Assembly (NCBI GenBank): GCA_021229015.1
Contig: CM037784.1
Span: forward strand, 65,313,223-65,377,222
Source: Solen grandis
Taxonomy: Eukaryota > Mollusca > Bivalvia > Adapedonta > Solenidae
Length of the DNA: 64,000 nucleotides
Direction: 5' to 3'
Positions within the stretch are counted from its first letter, which is position 1. Each line of letters begins with the position of its first letter. Of the stretch, positions 12,140-22,446 are shown in pieces. The translations under genes and the position numbers were made by a program. The notes beneath the pieces are model-generated. The model was not told the origin of the DNA. It worked only from the letters and a program-made list of their open reading frames with translations, and did no database searches.

Positions 12140-14266
12140 CAAGAGGGACATGATGGCCCTGGATCGTTCACCTGAGTATACGGTTACCCAAGGAACATCA
12201 GTCTGTATTAAAACATTTTAAAATCTGGCCAGTAGTTTTAAAGGAGATGATCCATGTAAAGTTTTCCCTATATACATAAAAGGCAAATAAGCCCCGCCCC
12301 TGGCGGCCATGTTTTTTTATGGATCGGAATAATTTTAGCAACTTTGGTAGGACCCAAGGAACATCTGTACCAATTTATTTTAAAATCTGGCCAGTAGTTT
12401 TGAAGAAGATGATTTTTAAAGTTTTCAAATCATTTTTCTTTTTGTAGCCATGGCAACCAGAGTTCTTCATGGATCAACTTTATTTTAGCAACTTTTTAAG
12501 AGCCTCACCAAAGGAACATTCCTGCCAAGTTTCATTAAATTCTGTCCAGTGGTTTCAGAGGAGATGTCGTTTAAAGGTTTCTCTATATACATATAAGGCA
12601 AATAAGCCCCGCCCCTGGCGGCCATGTTTTTTTACGGATCGGAATAATTTTAGCTACTTTGGTAGAGGTTGACCCAAGGAACATTTGTACCAAATTATTT
12701 TGAAATCTGGCCAGCAGTTTTGAAGGAGATGATTTTTAAAGTTTTCAAATTATTTTTCTTTTTGTAGCCATGGCAACCAGAGTTCTTCATGGATCAACTT
12801 TATTTTAGCAACTTTTGTAGAGCCTCATCAAAGGAACATTCCTGCCAAGTTTCATTAAATTCTGTCCAGTGGTTTCAGAGGAGATGTCGTTTAAAGGTTT
12901 CTCTATATACATATAAGGCAAATAAGCCCCGCCCCTGGCGGCCATGTTTTTTTACGGATCGAAATAATTTTAGCTACTTTGGTAGAGGTTGACCCAAGGA
13001 ACATTTGTACCAAATTATTTTGAAATCTGGCCAGCAGTTTTGAAGGAGATGATTTTTAAAGTTTTCAAATTATTTTTCTTTTTGTAGCCATGGCAACCAG
13101 AGTTCTTCATAGATAAACTTTATTTTAGCAACTTTTGTGAAGGTTGACCTAAGGATCATCCCTGCCAAGTTTAATCAAATTCTTTCCAGTTGTTTCAGAG
13201 GAGATGTTGTTTAAAGGTTTCTCTATATACATATAAGGCAAATAAGCCCCGCCCCTGGCGGCCATGTTTTTTTACGGATCGGAATAATTTTAGCAACTTT
13301 GGTAGAGGTTGACCGAAGGAACATCTGTACCAAATTATTTTGAAACCTAGCCAGTAGTTTTGAAGGAGATGATTTTTAAAGTTTTCAAATTATTTTTCTT
13401 TTTGTAGCCATGGCAACCAGAGTTCTTCATAGATCAACTTTATTTTAGCAACTTTTGTAGAGCCTCACCAAAGGAACATTCCTGCCAAGTTTCATTAAAT
13501 TCTGTCCAGTGGTTTCAGAGGAGATGTCGTTTAAAGGTTTCTCTCTATACATTTAAGGCAAATAAGCCCCGCCCCTGGCGGCCATGTTTTTTTACGGATC
13601 AAAATAATTTTAGCAACTTTGGTAGAGGTTGACCCAAGGAACATCTGTACCAAATTATTTTGAAATCTGGCCAGTAGTTTTGAAAGAGATGATTTTTAAA
13701 GTTTTCAAATTATTTTTCTTTTTGTAGCCATGGCAACCAGAGTCCTTCATGGATCAACTTTATTTTAGCAACTTTTGTGAAGGTTGACCTAAGGATCATC
13801 CCTGCCAAGTTTAATCAAATTCTGTCCAGTTGTTTCAGAGATGTTGTTTAAAGGTTTCTCTATATACATATAAGGCAAATAAGCCTCGCCCCTGGCGGCC
13901 ATGTTTTTTTACGGATCGGAATAATTTTAGCAACTTTGGTAGAGGTTGACCCAAGGAACATCTGTACCAAATTATTTTGAAATCTGGCCAGTAGTTTTGA
14001 AGGAGATGATTTTTAAAGTTTTCAAATTATTTTTCTTTTTGTTGCCATGGCAACCAGAGTTCTTCATGGATCAACTTTATTTTAGCAACTTTTGTAGAGC
14101 CTCGCCAAAGGAACATTCCTGCCAAGTTTCATTAAATTCTGTCCAGCGGTTTCAGAGGAGATGTCGTTTAAAGAAAATTGTTCACGACGCACATCGCACG
14201 ACGCACGACGACGGACGAAGGGTGATCACAATAGCTCACCTTGAGCACTTTGTGCTCAGGTGAGCT
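12140..14266 (-). mobile_element. Hairpin-ended element nested inverted inside element 2
   Basis: Reading on the reverse strand, the head hairpin is at 14233-14266 and the tail palindrome with ctcaggtgaacga lies at 12142-12178. Between them are six units with a clean 320-base spacing, marked by acggatcggaataatttt near 12321, 12633, 12953, 13273, 13593 and 13911. Head and tail are complete, so the copy appears full length. It inserted into the outer copy's a-rich segment (acaaaaagaaa). Units differ from one another at only a few bases, which suggests recent unit amplification. No coding capacity. Confidence 0.78.
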
Positions 14267-14722
14267 AAAAAAATATGAAAACTTTAAAAATCATCTTCTT
14301 CAAAACTACTGGCCAGATTTTAAAATAAATTGGTACAGCTGTTCCTTGGGTCAACCTCTACCAAAGTTGCTAAAAATTTTCCGATCCGTAAAAAACATGG
14401 CCGCCAGGGGCGGGGCTTATTTGCCTTATATGTATATAGAGAAAACTTTAATCAACATTTCCTCTGAAACCACTGGACAGAATTTGATTAAATTTAGCAG
14501 GAATGATCCTTGGTCAACCTTCACAAAAGTTCCTAAAATAAACTTGATCCATATAGAACTCTGGTTGCAATGGCAACAAAAAGAAAAAAAAATATGAAAA
14601 CTTTAAAAATCATCTTCTTCAAAACTACTGGCCGGATTTTAAAATAAATTAGTACAGATGTTCCTTGGGTCAACCTATTTATCTCAGGTGAGCGATTTAG
14701 GGCCATCATGGGCCTCTTGTTT

Positions 14723-14826
14723 ACTATTACTATGAAGGGCAAGAATTTTAAATAGATTTCATTTGATTTACCAACAAGCATTTTGAATAGTCGAGCGTGC
14801 TGTCCTCTGACAGCTCTTGTTCAATA
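14723..14826 (+). repeat. Tail of a second hairpin-ended family
   Basis: Right next to element 2. It contains gaatagtcgagcgtgctgtc, then the palindrome GCTGTC-ctct-GACAGC (14799-14814) and tcttgttc. The same tail type, gaatagtcaaactagctgtc with a 19-base hairpin, ends the element at 52385-53170. It is probably the remains of an element into which, or beside which, element 2 inserted. Confidence 0.55.
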
Positions 14827-15182
14827 ACTACTGGATGGATTTCAATCAAATTTCATAGGAAGCTTCACTAACAAGCATAGATGTGCATATTGCGAAATGG
14901 TTACAGTTGACTGATTTACTTTTGTGTTATTGCCCTTTGCTGATTTTCTTTGCATTATTTCCCAATAACTAATATACTTTCTTTAGCTACAGTTTTCCTC
15001 ATCTCATTATCTGTTGATGAAATTAGAAGTTTAATATATATACAATTGTAAATGTAGCTGGTCATTTAAATCTATTTTTTCTTATTATTATTTATTTATT
15101 AATTTTATTTATTTATTTATTTATTTTATTTTATTTTATTTTTGCATGTGCATGCTGTTCAGACTAATTTGTTTACGGTGCC
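14827..15182. other. Repeat-like flank with a TTTA-rich microsatellite
   Basis: The first part (ctactggatggatttcaatc and onward) has the style of the repeat units around it. A (TTTA)n/(TTTTA)n microsatellite occupies about 15079-15141. No gene signal. Confidence 0.5.
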
Positions 15183-15299
15183 CTTACTGAATTGATGAAT
15201 GTTGGAATTTTTTGTTAAAGACAGCCACTGAACATAAAAAGATATTCTTTTTTTATTAGTCTTGTATAATTTGTCACTTGAATTCATCAATTCAGTAAG
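15183..15299. repeat. 18-bp perfect inverted repeat with 81-base spacer
   Basis: CTTACTGAATTGATGAAT at 15183-15200 is exactly complementary to ATTCATCAATTCAGTAAG at 15282-15299. The arms would form a stable stem. The 117-base unit could be a small foldback or MITE, or the core of a larger palindromic element. No clear target duplication was seen. Confidence 0.6.
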
Positions 15300-15412
15300 T
15301 GTGACTTACCTCCTATAGCTGGGCACTTGATTGTAAACAAAGGCTGTGTGGGGGGTATTCATCACCTTTAGTGATAGCTCTAGTTTCTAAAACCATAGAA
15401 AGCCCCGCCCAT

Positions 15413-15790
15413 AAGCCATATATATTCTTGTTCCTTATTATAAGATGAATGGTACATCTTTGATATTCACACTGGTCACCAAGGAGTCACGCCTAACCCT
15501 CTACATTTTACTCATGATCTTATAGCTCAAAAAATGTTCCCACCCCTAAACCATATAATATTCTTGTTCCTCATGATGAGATGGACTGAATGGTACTTCT
15601 TTTATGTTCACATGGATCACCAACGGGTCAGGTCCCTCCCCCTTAATTTTACTTATGACCTTATATCTCGAAAAATATTCAGATCCCCACCCCTAAACCA
15701 TATATATTCTTGTTCCTCACTTTGAGACAGATTGAATGGTACACCCTCAATTTTACTAATGACCTTTTTTCTCAAAAAACATTTGTGTAT
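15413..15790. repeat. Diverged tandem repeat, units about 134-148 bases
   Basis: Three units each start with a variant of aaccatatatattcttgttc (15414, 15548, 15696) and carry gaatggtac, a caccaa-gggtca motif and a ctcaaaaa stretch. The last unit is shortened. The short plus-strand open frame in this stretch is repeat translation. Confidence 0.65.
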
Positions 15791-15875
15791 GATTGTCTAA
15801 GGAGAAACTTTGTTTGGGTGACTTAGTAACAGTTCACTATTACAATAATTACTTGTTTAAACCATGTTTTTTATT

Positions 15876-18660
15876 AGCACACCTGAGCACAACATGCTCA
15901 TGGTGAGCTATTGTGGTCGCCGTTTGTCCAGCATCCGTCATCCGTGCATGTGTCCGGCATCAACAATTTCCTTTAAACACCATCTCTTCCTAAACCACTT
16001 GGCCATATTTGATGAAAATTGCCTGGGATGTTCCTTTCATGAATCTCTACCAAAGTTGTTCAGATGGTTCCAGACAGTTGCATACGGTATCTGGGTCACA
16101 GGAGCTAAAAATAGATTTTTAAAGTGAAATCTTTAAAGATCTTCTTCTCTGAAACCGCAAGGCCAAGAGCTTAGATATTTGGTCTGTAGCATTGTCTTGT
16201 GGACCATTACCAAGTTTGAACAAATCATGACCCTGGGGTCAAAATTGGCCCCGCCCCAGGGGTCACTTTATATTACATAGACTTATATAAGAAAAACTAG
16301 AAAAATCTTCTTGTCAGAAACTAGAAGACCTTGAGTTTAGATATTTGGTGTATTGCATTGTCTTATGGACCATTACCAAGTTTGTTTAAATCATTACCCT
16401 GGGGTCAAGATTGGCCCTGCCCCAGGGGTCACTTGATTTTATATAGACTTAATTAAGACAAGAGGGCCATGATGGCCCTGGATCGCTCACCTGAGTACCA
16501 TTGCTACAACTGATTACAAGGTTTTTAAACAGACAAGAATTCTGATATAACTCAATCTTAAACATTTTAGCCCTGACAATACTACACACCAAATATATAA
16601 GCACTGGGCCTTATGGTTTCAGAGGAGAAGACTTAGTGCGGGGTCATTTATCTCCAAAGGGCCACCATTTTGAAAATCTTGATAATGAACCATTAGATGA
16701 TGCTACATACCAAATATCTAAGCTCTAGGCCTAATGGATTCATAGAAGATTTTTAAACATTTTCCTATATAACTCTATGTTAAACAAGTGACCCCTGGTG
16801 CGGGGGCATTTATCACCATAGGGTCATGATTTGTACAATCTTGGTAATAAACCATAAGATGATGCTTCATACCAAATATCTAATCTCTAGGCCTTATGGA
16901 TTCATAGAAGAAGATTTTTAAGATTTTCCTATATAACTCTATGTAAAACAAGTGACCCCTGGTGCGGGGTCATTTATCACCATAGGGCTATGATTTGTAC
17001 AATCTTGGTAATAAACCATAAGATGATGCTACATACCAAATATCTAAGCTCTAGGCCTAATGGATTCATAGAAGAAGATTTTTAAAGATTTTCCTATATA
17101 ACTCTATGTAAAACAAGTGACCCCTGGTGCGGGGTCATTTATCATCGTAGGGCTATGATTTGTACAATCTTGGTAATGGCCCATAAGATGATGCTACATA
17201 CCAAATATCTAAGCTCTAGGCCTAATGGATTCATAGAAGAAGATTTTTAAAGATTTTTCTATATAACTCTATGTAAAACAAGTGACCCCTGGTGCGGGGT
17301 CATTTATCACCATAGGGTCATGATTTGTACAATCTTGGTAATGAACCATAAGATGATGCTTCATACCAAATATCTAATCTCTATGCCTTCTGGATTCATA
17401 GAAGAAGATTTTTAAACATTTTCCTATATAACTCTATGTAAAACAAGTGACCCCTGGTGCCGGGGCATTTATCACCGTAGGGCTATGATTTGTACAATCT
17501 TGGTAATGAACCATAAGATGATGCTACATACCAAATATCTAATCTCTAGGCCTTATGGATTCATAGAAGAAGATTTTTAAAGATTTTCCTATATAACTCT
17601 ATGTAAAACAAGTGACCCCTATTGCGGGGGCATTTATCACCGTTTGGCTATGATTTGAACAATCTTGGTAATGAACCATAAGATGATGCTACATACCAAA
17701 TATCTAAGCTCTAGGCCTAATGGATTCATAGAAGAAGATTTTTAAAGTTTTTCCTATATAACTCTATGTAAAACAAGTGACCCCATTGCGGGGGCATTTA
17801 TCACCGTTTGGCATGATTTGAACAATCTTGGTAATGAACCATAAGATGATGCTTCATACCAAATATCTAATCTCTAGGCCTTATGGATTCATAGAAGAAG
17901 ATTTTTAAACATTTTCCTATATAACTCTATGTAAAACAAGTGACCCCTGGTGCGGGGTCATTTATCACCGTAGGGCTATGATTTGAACAATCTTGGTAAT
18001 GAACCATTAGATGATGCTACATACCAAATATCTAAGCTCTAGGCCTTATGGATTCATAGAAGAAGATTTTTAAACATTTTCCTATATAACTCTATGTAAA
18101 ACAAGTGACCCCTGGTGCGGGGTCATTTATCACCGTAGGGCTATGATTTGTACAATCTTGGTAATGGCCCATAAGATGATGCTACATACCAAATATCTAA
18201 GCTCTAGGCCTTGCAGTTTTGCAGAAGAAGATTTTCAAAGTTTGCATTTTTAAAATCTATTTTTAGCTCCTGTGACCTACTTTTTTAACCAATCTGAATA
18301 ATTTGTACAACTTTGATAGAGGGCATCATAAGGATGACTCCTGTGAAGTTTGGTCAAAATCCCTTCAGCGGTTCATGAGGAGATGTTGTTTAAAGCAAAT
18401 TGTTGACGACGGACGCACGCACGCACGCACGGACGACGGACGACGGACAAAAGGCGATCACAATAGCTCACCATGAGCACGTTGTGCTCAGGTGAGCTAA
18501 AAAAAACTAGAAAAATCTTCTAATCAGAAACAACAAGGCCTAGAGTTTAGATATTTGGTTAGTAGCATGGCCTAGTGAACATCTATAAATTTTGATCAAA
18601 TCTTGGCCCTGGGGTCAAATTTGGCCCCGTCCTAGCAGTCTCAGCTGCCAATGAGTTTTC
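15876..18660 (+). mobile_element. Hairpin-ended element 3, outer copy
   Basis: The left end is a diverged form of the same hairpin (15876-15909, agcacacctgagcac...) followed by the gtcgccgtttgtcc block. Internal units are a different subfamily of about 160 bases with tttagatatttggt, accattaccaagtttg and ctggggtcaa. It is split by an inverted element at 16459-18498. The continuation at 18499 (actagaaaaatcttct) matches the motif that follows each unit of the outer copy. The right end is not clear and seems truncated by about 18660. Confidence 0.65.
16459..18498 (-). mobile_element. Hairpin-ended element nested inverted inside element 3
   Basis: On the reverse strand the head hairpin is at 18465-18498 and the tail palindrome AGGGCCATGATGGCCCT at 16463-16479. 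About nine units follow each other every 163-165 bases, marked by ggattcatagaag near 16735, 16898, 17062, 17227, 17392, 17557, 17722, 17885 and 18049. Each has cccctggtgcggggtcattt and aagatgatgctacatacc. A short (CGCA)n run lies at 18412-18432 beside the head. The ends are those of the 320-base family but the internal unit is wholly different. No coding capacity. Confidence 0.75.
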
Positions 18661-18754
18661 TTTAAATTTGAGTTAGATATGATGTCATGCACGCTGTCCT
18701 AATATATTTTTTAGGTCAAGTGAGTGCACCATCCACATCGGGATTTTGTCAGTA

Positions 18755-19309
18755 ATGGCTACTTCTTCCATGGCTGTATCTCACCAGGCTCAGATTGCAG
18801 ACCCAACCTTCCGTAACTGGGTCAAGGCGGGGCTTGCTCTGAAGTACACTAAAGAAGGATTAGAATCCTTCATTGATGATGAAACAAGAGTTCCACACAT
18901 CCCTGCTGAAGCAACTTGGTCAACAGCCACCACAGAACTGTGGCCAGTGTACCATAGACAACTTGCTGCCTCATCAAAAAGCAGCATGTCCAGGACAAAG
19001 ACATACGTGTATTTGTTCAAAACATGTTAACAACCGCCGTGATTGTCCAAATAATATATGTGGGACACTTTGCACTGCTATAATATCAGCACACAGGTTT
19101 AATGGACCCTCACGTCCCAGTGGGTCACAGACCACTGGGAGATGGGGAAAAACTATCTTCCCAATACTGGGGGGTACATAAACATAACATCTGCCAAGGA
19201 CACAGATTTAAGTGGACTAGTGAACATTGGGATAAACTTGGAGGATATAACAAACAGACACAAATTTCCAAATCTTGACCGCGATGGTGCTCCAGATGAA
19301 TTTTGTCAG
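18755..19309 (+). pseudogene. CXorf38-like (DUF4559) exon with two frameshifts
   Basis: From ATG 18755 the frame reads MATSSMAVSHQAQ then FRNWVKAGLALKYTKEGL and FIDDE, the N-terminal signature of the CXorf38/DUF4559 family. After a frame change near 18875 it continues with NCGQC, a Cys-rich segment, CPNNICGTL and AHRFNGPS. After another change near 19110 it continues with SAKDTDLSGLVNIGINLEDI and FPNLDRDGAPDEFCQ, ending at donor CAG/gtaatc (GT at 19310). An acceptor-like ttttgtcag touches the ATG, so a non-coding exon may precede it. In bivalves this domain often heads large, expanded, immune-like proteins; that role is inferred and nothing here shows partner domains. The two indels could be true decay or assembly errors, as a gap lies only 530 bases away. 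The family match is clear by motif. Confidence 0.65.
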
Positions 19310-19525
19310 GTAATCTAGAGGTGTATTTTATGAAATTATTGTTTGGCAATATTTCTAAGGTTTGGCCAGTAGTATGGCAAATCAAGTTTGCTTGTTTGAT
19401 TGCATTTTGATATTTCTTTAACATACTACGCCGTGCGATTGACTTTGACTTTTCCAATAATTTTACATAGATAAAACTGCGGTCGCTTTCCCGCTTACTG
19501 TAGAAAACAAAAGGCATTGTGTATG

Positions 19526-19548
19526 CCAATCAGAACGTAGCTCCGCCC
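19526..19548 (+). promoter_or_regulatory. CCAAT box and GC box ahead of a possible first exon
   Basis: CCAAT (19526-19530, in tgccaatcag) is followed by CTCCGCCC (19541-19548), both within 70 bases of ATG 19595 in a locally CG-richer patch. This pairing is typical of TATA-less animal promoters. The evidence is motif order only. Confidence 0.35.
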
Positions 19549-19594
19549 TTTGGCTTCACCTGGTTATTGATTTTTGCTCAGTTCTCAGTTCGTG

Positions 19595-19813
19595 ATGGAA
19601 GTGTCGGCCGAGACGGACTTAAAAATCAAAGCGCACAATGCGCTGAGAGACGGCGACGGGATCAACATTCTAAACCCAGTGTTTCTGAAGTTATTGAAGC
19701 AGTCACATGACGACAAAAACTCCACTCGCTGTTGCTACTGGGGTTCTGTTTGTAACATAATAATCCGGAGTAAAGGTCATGAACCTTTCATTCATAAAGA
19801 GCTGCATACCTAA
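19595..19813 (+). CDS. Possible first coding exon beside an assembly gap
   Basis: ATG 19595 opens MEVSAETDLKIKAHNALRDG and continues with NILNPVFLKLLKQ to a stop at 19813. CG-rich codon use up to about 19740 contrasts with AT-rich flanks. The true exon probably ends at a donor between 19740 and 19760 (for example T/gtaaca), because the codon character fades there. It lies downstream of a CCAAT/GC-box pair and just before a gap of unknown sequence, so its next exon may be missing. It might be the 5' end of the membrane-protein gene ending at 23406, but phases at the visible donor choices do not prove it. The family is not recognised. Confidence 0.4.
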   Translation: MEVSAETDLKIKAHNALRDGDGINILNPVFLKLLKQSHDDKNSTRCCYWGSVCNIIIRSKGHEPFIHKELHT

Positions 19814-19836
19814 GTAGGTCATTCTCTTTCTCTAGT

Positions 19837-19936
19837 NNNNNNNNNNNNNNNNNNNNNNNNNNNNNNNNNNNNNNNNNNNNNNNNNNNNNNNNNNNNNNNN
19901 NNNNNNNNNNNNNNNNNNNNNNNNNNNNNNNNNNNN
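19837..19936. other. Assembly gap (100 N)
   Basis: Exactly 100 undetermined bases, the usual placeholder for a scaffold join of unknown true length. Features on either side may not be truly this close. Confidence 0.98.
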
Positions 19937-20060
19937 GAATATTGCAAATAATCGCTTTCTTAAAGGCATTTTCTAAATACATACAGTTTGTTTTCATTTG
20001 TCTAACGTAACTCAATATATTATATTTTATCGATACAAGACTTCACGACTTTTTTTGTAC

Positions 20061-20325
20061 GTTTGTTTGATTGGGTTTAACACCCTACGAACAGTATGTC
20101 GGTAATTTGGAGACTTTTATGAACAAGAAACATATATAGTTCTGCCACACTTAGATATCAGTCGCAGACATATGACCTGATCTGATACCATACCCAATCG
20201 TATTATCCTGAAACCGTGCTAACCATTCCTGGAACAACCCTTATATACTGAGCGCCAAGCGAGGGAGCTATACCAGGGTCATTTTTTACGACCCATTTAT
20301 GTCGCGGCCGGAATTCGATTTGAGA
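20061..20325 (-). repeat. tRNA-derived SINE, family A, diverged copy
   Basis: Reverse-strand copy whose 3' tail appears as gtttgtttgattgggtttaa on the plus strand. The body matches other family A copies (tatatagttctgccacact, acccttatatactgagcgcc) with many changes and an altered tRNA-like head. Among the oldest copies here by divergence. Confidence 0.65.
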
Positions 20326-20424
20326 TAACCATATTCATCTCACTTTACTGGAACATACTATGGTGCATATACACTTTTGTATCTTAACCCTTTCCCTCAT
20401 AGAGGAAACCATGAAAATACCTAT

Positions 20425-20689
20425 TTGAAATAAAAAATAAGCAGTAGTTTTATTCAAAATAAAAATAAGCAGTAGTTTTATTTGAAATAAAAATAAGCAG
20501 TAGCTTTATTTGAAATAAAAATAAGCAGTAGTTTTATTCAAAATAAAAATAAGCAGTAGTTTTATTTGAAATAAAAATAAGCAGTAGTTTTATTCAAAAT
20601 AAAAATAAGCAGTAGTTTTATTCAAAATAAAAATAAGCTATAGTTTTATTTGAAATAAAAATAAGCTGTAGTTTTATTTGAAATAATTA
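20425..20689. repeat. 28-bp tandem array, about nine copies
   Basis: The unit is GAAATAAAAATAAGCAGTAG followed by TTTTATTT. Two variants, tttGAAat and ttCAAAat, are interspersed, and the last two units carry agcTAtag or agcTGtag. Each junction TTTTATTT/GAAATAAAA is itself self-complementary, so single strands could form a run of hairpins. Confidence 0.85.
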
Positions 20690-21343
20690 TATCTATTTTT
20701 ATTATCTAAACGCATATAAGTTTAAATCCTTTGACGAATTTACATAATACTGCAAATATTTAAGATTAAGCATAAAAAGAAAATAAATAAAGTATGAAAT
20801 GAAATAATAAATATTTCCTAGGAATGTTCAAATAAATTTTAACATCTACTTTAAAACACGAACATATTTTCGACCTACATCGACGTTGCTGATGTTTTCA
20901 GATAAAAAAAAAACAGATCTAGGATGTTGAGCTTCTAATAACTTCTTATATTTACGTAAAATAAAACGTATTTCTTATCCAGATTACGACTTTCTTAAAA
21001 AGAAATAAATGTAAATTTTATTTTTGAGCTTGGGAAAACATCGTATATTTGAAAAGCTAATCTTGATCTTGGATATGTGACAGATGTAAATAAAACAGAT
21101 AAATCACGTTAGGGAATATTATGATTTTTTGTGTGTAAATAAACCTGATCTTGATTTTCTAAAATAAATAATTACTGTCAGTAAATATGATATACTCAGG
21201 CAGCATTAATGTTTTGTTCAGGTGTCTTTTTGCAGTCCGTTTAAAGCGTGTAACTCTGATAAATCACGTAAGGGAAGGGAATGCGTCATTCTTCTTGTAA
21301 ATAAACCTGATCTAAATTTTCTAAAATGAATAAGTACTTTCAG
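20690..21343. other. AT-rich flank with a 160-base duplication
   Basis: The block 21097-21230 (gataaatcacgttaggga to gttcaggtgtct) recurs at 21257-21390 with moderate divergence. Each copy ends in the same gttcaggtgtct that marks the 63-bp array downstream. This looks like an older, longer duplication unit from which the 63-bp array later arose. Nothing else was recognised. Confidence 0.6.
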
Positions 21344-22446
21344 TAAGCAGCATGTACTCAAGTAATATTATTGATTTGTTCAGGTGTCTACATGCTGGTG
21401 TTTCAGTAAGCAGCATGTACTCAAATAATATTATTTTGTTCAGGTGTCTACATGCTGGTGTTTCAGTAAGCAGCATGTATTAATGTTATATTATTGTTTT
21501 GTTCAGCTGTCTACATGCTGGTGATTCAGTAAGCAGCATGTATTAATGTTAATATTATTGTTTTGTTCAGCTGTCTACATGCTGGTGATTCAGTAAGCAG
21601 CATGTACTCAGATAATATAATTGTTTTGTTCAGGTGTCTACATGCTGGTGTTTAAGACAGCAGCATGTACTCAGATAATTATTATTGTTTTGTTCAGGTG
21701 TCTACATGCTGGTGTTTAAGACAGCAGCATGTACTCAGATATTATTATTGTTTTGTTCAGGTGTCTACATGATGGTGATTCAGTAAACAACATGTACTCA
21801 GATATTATTATTGTTTTGTTCAGGTGTCTACATGATGGTGATTCAGTAAGCAGCATGTACTCAGATAATATTATTGTTTTGTTCAGGTGTCTACATGATG
21901 GTGATTCAGTAAGCAGCAGGTACTCAGATAATATTATTGTTTTGTTCAGGTGTCTACATGATGGTGATTCAGTAAGCAGCAGGTACTCAGATAATATTAT
22001 TGTTTTGTTCAGGTGTCTACATGATGGTGATTCAGTAAGCAGCATGTACTCAGATAATATTATTGTTTTGTTCGGGTGTCTACATGCTGGTGTTTCAGTA
22101 AGCAGCAGGCAATCAGATAATATTATTGTTTTGTTCAGGTGTCTACATGATGATGTTTTAGTAAGCAGCATGTACTCAGATAATATTATTGTTTTGTTCA
22201 GGTGTCTACATGATGGTGTTTCAGTAAGCAGCATGTACTCAGATAATATTATTGTTTTGTTCAGGTGTCTACATGATGGTGTTTCAGTAAGCAGCATGTA
22301 CTCAGATAATATTATTGTTTTGTTAGGTGTCTAGATGGTGTTTAGTAAGCAGCATTACTCAGTAATATTATTGTTTTGTTCAGGTGTCTACATGATGGTG
22401 TTTCAGTAAGCAGCATGTACTCAGATAATATTATTGTTTTGTTTAG
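21344..22446 (+). repeat. 63-bp tandem array carrying splice-like signals
   Basis: About 18 copies (60-64 bases, mostly exactly 63) with gttcaggtgtctacatg at 21378, 21438, 21501, 21565, 21628, 21692, 21755, 21818, 21881, 21944, 22007, 22070, 22133, 22196, 22259, 22321, 22378 and 22441. Each unit has a pyrimidine-rich acceptor-like ttattgttttgttcag, then gtgtctacatgatggtgatt, then a donor-like ca/gtaagc. The last copy runs into the real-looking exon at 22447-22531. Because the period is divisible by three, both strands stay open for about 200 codons, so those open frames are artefacts of the period. The plus-strand frame (CLHDGDSVSSMYSDNIIVLF) is the same frame as the downstream exon. Confidence 0.9.

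Larger units (their letters stand above)
10974..14722 (+). mobile_element. Hairpin-ended element 2, outer copy
   Basis: Same family as 6080-7525. The left hairpin is at 10974-11007 (loop aac instead of aaa) and the right palindrome at 14699-14715. The outer copy is interrupted twice: by a reverse-strand LINE fragment at about 11380-11797, which appears to have replaced part of a unit, and by an inverted whole copy at 12140-14266. Outer sequence resumes at about 14267 with tatgaaaactttaaaaatc, the motif expected after the a-rich point where the inverted copy entered. Outer units are recognisable at 11820-12139 and 14270-14690. Confidence 0.75.

Noticed and set aside
12469..14597. Open frames of 67-118 codons inside the nested element (MDQLYFSNF-type)
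   Set aside because: Same repeat-unit translation; the copies simply track the 320-base period.
19125..19529. 134-codon reverse-strand frame
   Set aside because: Antisense to the DUF4559-like exon, whose sense-strand motifs are clear. No splice or start support.
21716..22334. Two long open frames (193 codons minus, 201 codons plus) over the 63-bp array
   Set aside because: The period is divisible by three, so frames stay open on both strands automatically. No start context, and the array is better explained as repeated intron/exon-edge sequence.
21344..22446. CRISPR-like regular array
   Set aside because: There are no unique spacers: the whole unit repeats. The genome is animal.
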